A stretch of DNA of 21,480 nucleotides from Clostridia bacterium (GTDB taxonomy: Bacteria > Bacillota_A > Clostridia > Oscillospirales > CAG-272): positions 1 to 21,480 of the forward strand of contig JAFSUU010000002.1 of NCBI GenBank assembly GCA_017445115.1, in the 5' to 3' direction. Every line of letters starts with the position of its first letter. The stretch's first letter is position 1. The notes under the pieces are model-generated. The model was not told the origin of the DNA. It ran no database searches and saw nothing but the letters and a program-made list of their open reading frames with translations. The translations under genes and the position numbers were made by a program. This document shows positions 7,011 to 12,757 of this stretch, one piece after another.

Positions 7011-7400
7011 TTAATCAGTGCCGGACTCGGTTTCCATCACGGTAAATCTGTCGCCGTCTTCGACCGTGACGTACATAAACTCGCTCGAGCCCTCTTTGAT
7101 AAACACTATCTCTCCTTCTTTGACGTAAAAGCGGAACGTGTTGTCGTACCCGCTTGACTCGTTCAATGTAAGAATTCCGTCTTCCACGGTCCACTCGCCC
7201 ATGCCGATATAACTGCTGAGGAAGCCGACGTAATACTGATAATTTCCGTCTTCTCCGAGCGTTATTGTGAAATCTCCGCCGAAGCCTTCTTTTTCCCAGA
7301 CGAACGTCTTTCCGGCGACGTCATATCCGCCCCCCTTTCCGGCGCAGGCGGCAAGGAATAATACCGCAAAAAGAACAATAAACACCGCGATTTTTTTCAT
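7011..7400 (-). CDS. Small secreted lipoprotein, function unknown
   Basis: A 129-residue protein with a clear lipoprotein signal: MKKIAVF, a hydrophobic core, and the lipobox LAAC with the lipidated Cys at 19. The mature part, about 110 residues, is rich in Gly, Tyr, Glu and aromatic strands (for example GEWTVEDGILTLNE), which suggests a small beta-barrel or lipocalin-like fold. I cannot name a family. The frame is open for 51 codons upstream, but those overlap the lipoprotein and tRNA promoters. The ATG at 7400 with AGGAG upstream is the likely start. Its promoter block is nearly identical to that of the M3-type peptidase lipoprotein gene 1.6 kb away. Confidence 0.82.
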   Translation of the reverse strand: MKKIAVFIVLFAVLFLAACAGKGGGYDVAGKTFVWEKEGFGGDFTITLGEDGNYQYYVGFLSSYIGMGEWTVEDGILTLNESSGYDNTFRFYVKEGEIVFIKEGSSEFMYVTVEDGDRFTVMETESGTD

Positions 7401-7438
7401 ATCAGTCTTCTCCTCATTTCGGTATTGTCTGCGAGTCA

Positions 7439-7473
7439 TATATATTCTGTCATATATTGATCGTAAAATCAAC
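7439..7473 (-). promoter_or_regulatory. Promoter block of the lipoprotein gene (copy A of a shared motif)
   Basis: On the minus strand, GTTGATTTTACGAT, then ATAT, then TGACA, then AATATATA. It matches 31 of 35 positions with the block at 9065-9099. As a sigma-A promoter it would be TTGATT, 17 nt ending in TGA, then CAGAAT, with an unusual C at the first -10 position. Confidence 0.6.
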
Positions 7474-7546
7474 CGGTATTGTATTTTGTCAAGGAAAATC
7501 TTATATTTTTTGCGACTTATTAATTTCAGAAAAAACAAAAAAAGTG

Positions 7547-7575
7547 TTGACAATCAGAAAAGCTTATGATATAAT
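7547..7575 (+). promoter_or_regulatory. Consensus sigma-A promoter of the Thr-Tyr tRNA unit
   Basis: TTGACA (7547-7552), 17-nt spacer ending in TGA, TATAAT (7570-7575). Both boxes are perfect and there is an extended -10, as expected for a strongly expressed stable RNA. It lies 35 nt before tRNA-Thr. Confidence 0.93.
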
Positions 7576-7610
7576 AAGTCTCGCCTTTAAGGGAATTGAA
7601 TATTTTATAT

Positions 7611-7685
7611 GCTGGTGTGGCTCAATGGCAGAGCAGCTGATTTGTAATCAGCAGGTTGTTGGTTCGACTCCGATCACCAGCTCCA
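7611..7685 (+). tRNA. tRNA-Thr (anticodon TGT)
   Basis: Acceptor GCTGGTG/CACCAGC, D-stem GCTC/GAGC, anticodon stem GCTGA/TCAGC with loop TTTGTAA (anticodon TGT), T-arm with TTCGACT, CCA encoded at 7683-7685. The next tRNA begins at the following base. Confidence 0.97.
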
Positions 7686-7770
7686 GGGAGCGTTCCCGAG
7701 CGGCCAAAGGGGGCAGACTGTAAATCTGTTGTCACTGACTTCGGTGGTCCGAATCCACCCGCTCCCACCA
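7686..7770 (+). tRNA. tRNA-Tyr (anticodon GTA)
   Basis: A class II tRNA with a long variable arm. Acceptor GGGAGCG/CGCTCCC, anticodon stem GCAGA/TCTGT with loop CTGTAAA (anticodon GTA), variable arm near 7732-7746, T-arm GGTGG-TCCGAAT-CCACC, encoded CCA. It abuts tRNA-Thr with no gap, so the precursor must be cut precisely. A degraded look-alike of its 3' end lies inverted at 8949-8978. Confidence 0.96.
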
Positions 7771-7800
7771 GAAAACCCGATGCGAAAGCATCGGGTTTTC
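7771..7800 (+). terminator. Terminator of the Thr-Tyr tRNA unit
   Basis: A perfect 13-bp stem GAAAACCCGATGC/GCATCGGGTTTTC with a GAAA tetraloop, starting at the base after the tRNA-Tyr CCA. Its T-tract lies within the stem arm (GGGTTTTC). Array 2 follows directly. Confidence 0.85.
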
Positions 7801-7801
7801 A

Positions 7802-7975
7802 ACTAAATCCGTCCTTACGGACGGGATAAATCCACTTCGTGGATGAAATCGCTGCGCGATGAAATCCGCACTAACGTGCGGGATAAAGAGTACGGATTTG
7901 ATTTCATCGTGAGCGAAGCGAACGATTTCATCCGAGCATCGCGAGGATTTCACCGCGGCTCTGACGCGATTTCTT
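7802..7975 (+). repeat. Array 2: tandem hairpins with inverting ATGAAAT spacers
   Basis: Left spacers: a degenerate copy at 7802-7808, GATAAAT 7825-7831, ATGAAAT 7843-7849 and 7859-7865, and a degenerate copy at 7882-7888. Right spacers are the reverse complement: ATTTCAT 7901-7907 and 7925-7931, ATTTCAC 7947-7953, and ATTTC from 7969. The gaps hold CCGTCC-TTAC-GGACGG (7809-7824), CCAC-TTC-GTGG (7832-7842), CGC-TGC-GCG (7850-7858) and CCGCAC-TAAC-GTGCGG (7866-7881). Weaker palindromes on the right are at 7908-7924, 7932-7946 and 7954-7968. The plan matches array 1 with a different spacer word. The right half runs in frame into the four-helix-bundle gene. Confidence 0.85.
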
Positions 7976-8346
7976 TAAAAACGAGAGATTTTATCATAGC
8001 TGAAAATAAACTCGCCGATCTTTCAACCGAATTTGCGGTTCAAATACTGAAGCTCTCCGACAGCATGAAAGGTCATTATTCACTTGCAAATCAGCTTGAG
8101 CGGAGCGGTACAAGCATCGGCGCGAATATCCGTGAGGCAAAATACGCTCACGGAAAAGCCGACTTCATCGCAAAACTGCAAATCGCCCTGAAAGAATGCT
8201 ATGAAACAGAATATTGGATCGAAATAGCGCAAAAAGCAAATATTGTTTCGGAAGAATCCGTGAAAACGCTTCTTCACGACTGTGGCGCCATTCGCCGTAT
8301 GCTCATCTCCTCGATCAACACGTCAAAAGAGAATAGCCGAGGTTGA
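7843..8346 (+). CDS. Four-helix-bundle protein (S23 / 23S rRNA intervening-sequence type, Avd-like)
   Basis: The conserved part (residues 52-167, DNA 7996-8343) has the family pattern: ENKLADLSTEFAVQI, then LANQLERSGTSIGANIREAKYA, KADFIAKLQIALKECYETEYWI and a last helix LLHDCGAIRRMLISSI. This small alpha-helical family is known from ORFs inserted in 23S rRNA genes and, as Avd, as a nucleic-acid-binding accessory of diversity-generating retroelements. The molecular role here is unknown. The usual start position corresponds to an ATA codon at 7996-7998. In-frame ATG (7843) and GTG (7909) codons lie inside the hairpin array, without a good ribosome site, so the true start is uncertain. The stop overlaps the next gene's promoter. 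Confidence 0.78.
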   Translation: MKSLRDEIRTNVRDKEYGFDFIVSEANDFIRASRGFHRGSDAISLKTRDFIIAENKLADLSTEFAVQILKLSDSMKGHYSLANQLERSGTSIGANIREAKYAHGKADFIAKLQIALKECYETEYWIEIAQKANIVSEESVKTLLHDCGAIRRMLISSINTSKENSRG

Positions 8347-8371
8347 ATAACTCACATTTTTATGATATAAT
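8343..8371 (+). promoter_or_regulatory. Sigma-A promoter of the ASCH gene
   Basis: TTGAAT (8343-8348), 17-nt spacer ending in TGA, TATAAT (8366-8371), with an extended -10. The -35 box overlaps the stop codon of the four-helix-bundle gene, so the ASCH gene has its own transcription start. Confidence 0.75.
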
Positions 8372-8411
8372 GAAATCAAATAATTGGGATTTAAGGGGAG
8401 CACTGTAAGAT

Positions 8412-8834
8412 ATGACGTCGGAAGAATTATGGAAAAAATCCGGTCTTACCGGGACTTATGAAGCGTGGGCTTTCGGAGAAGCTCCGGACAAACTGGTAGA
8501 CTTAGTTCTGCAGGGGATCAAAACAGCGACCTGCTCTGCGTATGACTTGTATTTAATCGATAATGAACCGCTTCCGCAAGCAGGAGATTATAGCGTTATC
8601 TTAAATTCAAGCGATGAAGCCGTTTGTATAATCAAAACGCTTAAAGTTTATGTAACAGCATTTAATCAGGTTTCAGGAGAGCATGCTTTTAAAGAAGGAG
8701 AAGGAGACCGGTCTCTGGAATACTGGCGAAAGGTTCACATTAATTTTCTGACGAATGAGCTTGCATCTGTAAACAGATCTTTTGATGAGAATACAAAAGT
8801 GGTTTGCGAAGAGTTTGAAGTTGTGTACAAATAG
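8412..8834 (+). CDS. ASCH domain-containing protein
   Basis: A 140-residue single-domain protein of the ASCH fold (PUA-like), a family linked to RNA binding and, in YqfB, to removal of acetyl groups from N4-acetylcytidine. Recognisable are the N-terminal LVDLVLQGIKTATCSAYDLY segment (about 28-47), the GDYSVILNSSDEAVCIIKT strand pair (about 58-76), and the family motif EGEGDRSLEYWRKVHINF (about 96-113). The catalytic Lys, Thr and Glu type residues expected in the family seem to be present. Whether it acts on a free nucleoside or on RNA is open. The gene looks more A+T-rich than most neighbours. The ribosome site AGGGGAG lies about 13 nt upstream. Confidence 0.85.
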   Translation: MTSEELWKKSGLTGTYEAWAFGEAPDKLVDLVLQGIKTATCSAYDLYLIDNEPLPQAGDYSVILNSSDEAVCIIKTLKVYVTAFNQVSGEHAFKEGEGDRSLEYWRKVHINFLTNELASVNRSFDENTKVVCEEFEVVYK

Positions 8835-8914
8835 TTTCCGGTTTATATGGATAAAGCGCATCTGTTCTGCACGTTTGCAAATGACATCTTGCATCTGAAC
8901 TGATCGCTGCGCTA

Positions 8915-8946
8915 AAAAGCAGGCATCCTATTGGATGCCTGCTTTT
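8915..8946. terminator. Bidirectional terminator after the ASCH gene
   Basis: A perfect 14-bp stem AAAAGCAGGCATCC/GGATGCCTGCTTTT with the 4-nt loop TATT. It closes the ASCH transcript on the plus strand. On the minus strand it follows the tRNA-like relic exactly where a tRNA terminator would lie. Confidence 0.9.
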
Positions 8947-8948
8947 GT

Positions 8949-9016
8949 TGGTGGGAGCGATTTAACGGTGGATTCGGAAGCCCGTGCGTATGCAGTATGG
9001 CACGCAAAAACGCTCC
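8949..9016 (-). pseudogene. tRNA-Tyr-like relic, inverted
   Basis: On the minus strand the segment ends in CGCTCCC-ACCA (8959-8949), identical to the tRNA-Tyr 3' end, and has TCCGAATCCACC (8978-8967), identical to its T-loop and 3' T-stem. Seven extra bases (GTTAAAT) separate the two. A GGAGCG at 9016-9011 could pair as the 5' acceptor strand. The D-arm and a usable anticodon arm are missing, so it cannot be a working tRNA. Confidence 0.55.
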
Positions 9017-9064
9017 GGGAATGATTTTCCTTTTCAAATATTTCCTTCGCAAAATTCAATAACA

Positions 9065-9099
9065 GTTGATTTTACGATAGATATGTGACAAAATATATA
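9065..9099 (+). promoter_or_regulatory. Promoter block of the M3-type peptidase gene (copy B of a shared motif)
   Basis: GTTGATTTTACGAT, then ATAT, TGACA and AATATATA, matching 31 of 35 positions with the block upstream of the small lipoprotein (7439-7473, minus strand). Read as sigma-A it is TTGATT (9066-9071), 17 nt ending in TGA, then CAAAAT. From 9017 to 9064 I see nothing else. Confidence 0.6.
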
Positions 9100-9136
9100 G
9101 AGTTGATATTATGATACAGAAAAGGAGGGGATGGAT

Positions 9137-11014
9137 ATGAAAAAGATCGCGGCGATGATGGTGCTTGCCGCAATTTTACTCAGCTTCAACTCCTGCTTGG
9201 GTATTAAGATCGAATTCACGGATAATTCCGGGATTTTTCCGCTCTCGTCCGAAGATCTGCCGTTTGACGACGCCGCCGGCGGCGGACTCCACCGTCACTT
9301 TTACGACCCGGCAGACGGCGACAGCGTAAAGCTTTCGACCTGCGTTTTCGACGGCTGTTTTGCAAAAGGTCACCTCACGGAAGATCGCGCGTTTTTGGAG
9401 GAGATCTCCTCGTACCTCGATTACGAGCACAGAAAAAAGGAAATTCTTTATTCGTGCAACTACCTAATGGATGAGATAGAAAAAGCGGAAAAATACGACG
9501 AGGCGCGCCACGGATATTCGGAAACGTCCGCGCTCTACCGGGAAAGCGACGAAATAAGGAGAAAATTCGCCGAGCTTGACGGTTACCGCGACTACGCGTC
9601 TGACGTTATGAACGCGGCGTATATCTTTTTCGTCTCGGATCCCGACGAGTATTATGAGATATACCGCGAAGCGAAAGGCTTTTATTCGCTCGTCGACAGA
9701 ATGACTTCTGAGATAAAAATCTCCTGCTACGAGAGTGCATACAGAGAGTATGTCTTCAGAGAGGAAGACGGCAGGACGGCGGCTGCGGTCGAAGAAGAAA
9801 TACAAAAAGCGAGAGCAACTGCCGACGACAAGACCGCAGAACTCAAGAGCAACGTTTCCGATCTGCTCGACGAGCTCGCCGTGATATCCGACCCCGCGTC
9901 GTCGGAGCGCGTGCCGGAATATATGGAGAAGGTCGTGGAAGCAAACAACGCGCTCGCGCGTTATCTCGGCTACGACAACTATTTTGAATACGCTCTGAAA
10001 GAAGTTTACAGCAGAGATTACGATATCGGCAAGGTCAACAAGCTGATCTCGCTCGTCAAGGAATACTTCACCCCTCTGTTATGGTATTACCAAGGCCAAT
10101 ACCAAAATATATCTTATTACGGATACGCCGACACCTCGGCGATCGACGGATCGTTTTTCGACGACGCGGACGCGTGCGACACGCTCTACGGCTTTTTGAA
10201 GAGAGTTGAAGAATGTCAGACTGACGGCGTATCATATTATGAAAGCGCGAACAGCGCGATTCTTGACGGACGAGCAATAAAGGTGAAAAACAGCGGATAT
10301 ATCACCGCTTTCACCACGTTCCTCAAAGAGTCCGCGTCGCCGGTGATGTGTTTTTCGGAAAGCTACGGCAGCGTGTCGAGCTTTGTACACGAGCACGGTC
10401 ACAGCTTCGCGCATCTGACGGGTTCCTCGGATGATATTTCTCTCGACGTCAACGAGATACAGTCTCAGGCGGCGGAACTGCTTTATGTGTCTTATCTTGA
10501 AGGTCATCCCGCATACGATACGCAGTCCCGGCGCGCGATAAAAGCCAAATCTCTGTTCTCCGCTATCACCTCGCTGATAAACAGCACCGCTTGCAGTGAA
10601 TTTGAAAAAGTGCTTTACACCGGAGACGCGTCGGGTATCGACGACCCCGAAGGGCGGCTTGCCGACGGTGTTACGAGCGACGAATACGACTATCTTTATA
10701 AGTGTATCCTCGGAGAATATGATATCGCTTACGGCATGGAGACATATTGGAGGACCGCGGTCCCGGCTCATCCGTGCTACTATCTCTCGTACGCCGTTTC
10801 GATGATCCCCTCTCTTGAGCTCTACGTCTTGAGCGAAGAAGAAGGGCTTGAAGCGGGAGTCGGCGCGTATCTCTCTTTGTTCGACTTTCAGAACACCGAC
10901 GAATACAGACAGAGCGACGAGGCCGACATAGAGTTCGTCTGCAATTATATCGGAGTCGGCTCACCGTTTGAAGAGGAGACTTTCATTTCGCTCTCCGAGG
11001 CGCTTTCAGAATAA
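9137..11014 (+). CDS. Lipoprotein M3-family (oligoendopeptidase F-like) zinc metallopeptidase
   Basis: About 625 residues. It begins with a basic, hydrophobic signal ending in FNSC (Cys20 from this start), a weak but plausible lipobox, so the enzyme is probably anchored outside the membrane. A long helical region (about 60-380) leads to the zinc site HEHGH at 418-422 (VHEHGHSF), with E440 in NEIQSQ as the third ligand. This is the HExGH...ExxSQ arrangement of M3 oligopeptidases, and the length fits. It should cleave short extracellular peptides. AAGGAGG (9122-9128) fits the ATG at 9137 at 8 nt; the in-frame ATG at 9131 is only 2 nt away and less likely. The gene is monocistronic. Confidence 0.87.
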   Translation: MKKIAAMMVLAAILLSFNSCLGIKIEFTDNSGIFPLSSEDLPFDDAAGGGLHRHFYDPADGDSVKLSTCVFDGCFAKGHLTEDRAFLEEISSYLDYEHRKKEILYSCNYLMDEIEKAEKYDEARHGYSETSALYRESDEIRRKFAELDGYRDYASDVMNAAYIFFVSDPDEYYEIYREAKGFYSLVDRMTSEIKISCYESAYREYVFREEDGRTAAAVEEEIQKARATADDKTAELKSNVSDLLDELAVISDPASSERVPEYMEKVVEANNALARYLGYDNYFEYALKEVYSRDYDIGKVNKLISLVKEYFTPLLWYYQGQYQNISYYGYADTSAIDGSFFDDADACDTLYGFLKRVEECQTDGVSYYESANSAILDGRAIKVKNSGYITAFTTFLKESASPVMCFSESYGSVSSFVHEHGHSFAHLTGSSDDISLDVNEIQSQAAELLYVSYLEGHPAYDTQSRRAIKAKSLFSAITSLINSTACSEFEKVLYTGDASGIDDPEGRLADGVTSDEYDYLYKCILGEYDIAYGMETYWRTAVPAHPCYYLSYAVSMIPSLELYVLSEEEGLEAGVGAYLSLFDFQNTDEYRQSDEADIEFVCNYIGVGSPFEEETFISLSEALSE

Positions 11015-11020
11015 AAAATC

Positions 11021-11041
11021 GGCGGACTTGAAAAGTCCGCC
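11021..11041 (-). terminator. Terminator between convergent peptidase and reductase genes
   Basis: A 9-bp stem GGCGGACTT/AAGTCCGCC with loop GAA. The minus-strand side continues GATTTTTTATT, a good T-run for the aldo/keto reductase gene. The plus-strand side (ATTCTTATT) is poorer. Confidence 0.8.
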
Positions 11042-11055
11042 ATTCTTATTATAAA

Positions 11056-12174
11056 TCATTTCCCGAAATATTCTGCAACCTCTTTCAGGTTGTCTATGAC
11101 GCGAAGATGCTGAGGACAGATCCCCTGGCACTGCCCGCACTCTATGCACTCTCCGGCGGCGCCGAAATCGTGCGTCAGGTTGTCGTAGTACTCTCTCTGA
11201 GGCGTCCAGCCCTTCCCTTCAACTTCTTTTCTGTCGGCGTTGTAGAGAGAAAAATATTTGGGTATCGGAATATTCATCGGGCATCCGTCGACGCAATAAG
11301 AACACCCGGTGCAAGGAATGAACGGATCGGAATTGAGCGCGTCGACCGCAACTTTAATGAGCTTTTGTTCTTCTTCGCCGAGCGGTTCAAAATCCTTCAT
11401 ATAAGATATATTGTCCCTCATCTGCTCGAGGTTGCTCATTCCGCTGAGGACGACCATAACGCCGTCAAGCCCTGCGCAGAACCTTATTGCCCAGGACGCG
11501 ACGGACCAATCCGGATGAAGCGCCTTCATTCTGCTCTCCGCCTCTTCAGGCAGCTTTGCGAGCGTTCCGCCCTTCACCGGCTCCATGATGATCACGGGCT
11601 TTCCGTGACGGCGCGCGGTCTCATAGCATTCCTTTGCTCTGATCGCGGGGCTGTCCCAGTCGAGATAATTGATCTGAAGCTGAACAAACTCGAGCTCCGG
11701 GTGCTCAGTCAGCACTTTATCGAGCATTTCGGGAGTGTCGTGAAACGAACAGCCGAGAGTGCGGATAAGTCCGGCTTCTTTTTTTCTCCCGAGAGTTTCA
11801 AAAGCGCCGAGCTCGATGCATTTCTCATAGTTGTCGCGGCTGAGATCGTGGAGAAGGTAGTAATCAAAGAATCCCGCGCCGGTCTTTTCGAGCTGTTCGT
11901 TGAAAATACGCTCGACGTCCGCTGGCTCTTTCGCAAAGGCGGCGTGAAACTTCGTCGCGAGAGTATAGGTATCGCGGGGATGGCGCAAGACGAGCGCGGT
12001 CTTTGTCGCGCGTTCGCTGTTGAAGCCGCAGTACATCCAGGCAGTGTCAAAATAAGTGAATCCGTTTTCGATAAACTCGTCGACCATCTGAGACATAGCC
12101 TCAACGTCGATCGAAGACGGATCCTTTTTGTCGATACGGGGGAGTCTCATAAGTCCGAAACCGAGCTTTTTCAT
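11056..12174 (-). CDS. Aldo/keto reductase with C-terminal 4Fe-4S ferredoxin domain
   Basis: A 372-residue cytoplasmic oxidoreductase. Residues 1-270 form the (beta/alpha)8 aldo/keto reductase domain, with the catalytic set D43 and Y48 (FDTAWMY), K75 (TKFH) and H109 (LLHD). A ferredoxin-like tail follows with two clusters: CTGCSYCVDGCP (C288, C291, C294, C298) and CIECGQCQGICP (C343, C346, C349, C353). This fused form is common in anaerobic Firmicutes; electrons probably pass between a carbonyl substrate and ferredoxin-type carriers. The substrate is unknown. Of several in-frame ATGs, the one at 12174 is chosen because GGAG lies 6 nt upstream; one at 12186 overlaps that ribosome site. Confidence 0.9.
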   Translation of the reverse strand: MKKLGFGLMRLPRIDKKDPSSIDVEAMSQMVDEFIENGFTYFDTAWMYCGFNSERATKTALVLRHPRDTYTLATKFHAAFAKEPADVERIFNEQLEKTGAGFFDYYLLHDLSRDNYEKCIELGAFETLGRKKEAGLIRTLGCSFHDTPEMLDKVLTEHPELEFVQLQINYLDWDSPAIRAKECYETARRHGKPVIIMEPVKGGTLAKLPEEAESRMKALHPDWSVASWAIRFCAGLDGVMVVLSGMSNLEQMRDNISYMKDFEPLGEEEQKLIKVAVDALNSDPFIPCTGCSYCVDGCPMNIPIPKYFSLYNADRKEVEGKGWTPQREYYDNLTHDFGAAGECIECGQCQGICPQHLRVIDNLKEVAEYFGK

Positions 12175-12204
12175 ATTCGTCTCCATATCATAATTTATAT
12201 ACTT

Positions 12205-12233
12205 AATATACAGTATTTTTATATCAAAATCAA
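12205..12233 (-). promoter_or_regulatory. Sigma-A promoter of the aldo/keto reductase gene
   Basis: Minus-strand TTGATT (12233-12228), 17-nt spacer, TATATT (12210-12205), about 30 nt before the ATG. It is divergent from the promoter at 12259. Confidence 0.75.
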
Positions 12234-12258
12234 GTGCCGCGGCGTTAATTATATGCGA

Positions 12259-12287
12259 TTGACAAGCGTCCGGCGTCGTGGTACAAT
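12259..12287 (+). promoter_or_regulatory. Sigma-A promoter of the unknown-protein/nuclease operon
   Basis: A consensus -35 TTGACA (12259-12264), 17-nt spacer and TACAAT (12282-12287), 44 nt before the ATG at 12332. Confidence 0.82.
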
Positions 12288-12331
12288 AAAAATGCCGAAA
12301 TAGTGCATCAACTGTGAAAGGAACCCACGGT

Positions 12332-12757
12332 ATGACAGTCATAGTTTGTTTTGATACGGGACGCGGTATGACCTTTTTCGGAAAGCGTCAGAGCGCGGAC
12401 CGCGCCGTTATAAAAAGAATATTATCAGTCTCGGACGGCAAGACGATATATGCCGAGCCTTACGCCGCGCCGCTGTTCAGAGAGTGCGGCGCAAAGATAG
12501 TTCCGACCGGCGATTTCTCGTCTCTTCCGGGTGACGCCGTCTGCTTTGCGGAAACCGTCGACCCCGCATCGCTCGCCGGCGCGATCGACAAATTCGTGAT
12601 ATACAGATGGAACAGAAAATACCCGCGCGACTGTGCGGCAGGATTTTTCCCTTACGACGAAGGTCTGTCTTTATACTCGATCTCTGACTTTACCGGCAAT
12701 TCACACGACAGGATCACCGAAGAGATCTGGGTAAAGTACGCGGAGGCTGAAGTATGA
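12332..12757 (+). CDS. Conserved small protein of unknown function
   Basis: A 141-residue, probably cytoplasmic protein without signal or membrane segment. It begins MTVIVCFDTGRGMTFFGKRQS and has the features RWNRKYPRD (about 91-99) and FTGNSHDRITEEIW (about 120-133). I recall similar short proteins in Clostridia, often labelled ribonuclease Z by automatic pipelines. This sequence has no metallo-beta-lactamase HxHxDH motif, so that label would be wrong. The frame starts earlier at a GTG (12314), but AAAGGA lies 9 nt before the ATG at 12332. Its stop overlaps the start of the nuclease gene (ATGA), so the two are translationally coupled. Confidence 0.78.
   Translation: MTVIVCFDTGRGMTFFGKRQSADRAVIKRILSVSDGKTIYAEPYAAPLFRECGAKIVPTGDFSSLPGDAVCFAETVDPASLAGAIDKFVIYRWNRKYPRDCAAGFFPYDEGLSLYSISDFTGNSHDRITEEIWVKYAEAEV

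Noticed and set aside
8949..9016. Functional tRNA-Tyr on the minus strand
   Set aside because: The acceptor ends can pair, but there is no D-arm or correct anticodon arm, and seven extra bases interrupt the 3' half.
11107..12303. 398-codon open frame on the plus strand
   Set aside because: It lies opposite the aldo/keto reductase, which has full family motifs; the plus-strand translation shows no domain and has biased composition typical of an antisense shadow.
12332..12757. Ribonuclease Z
   Set aside because: Too short (141 residues) and without the HxHxDH metal motif of the metallo-beta-lactamase fold.
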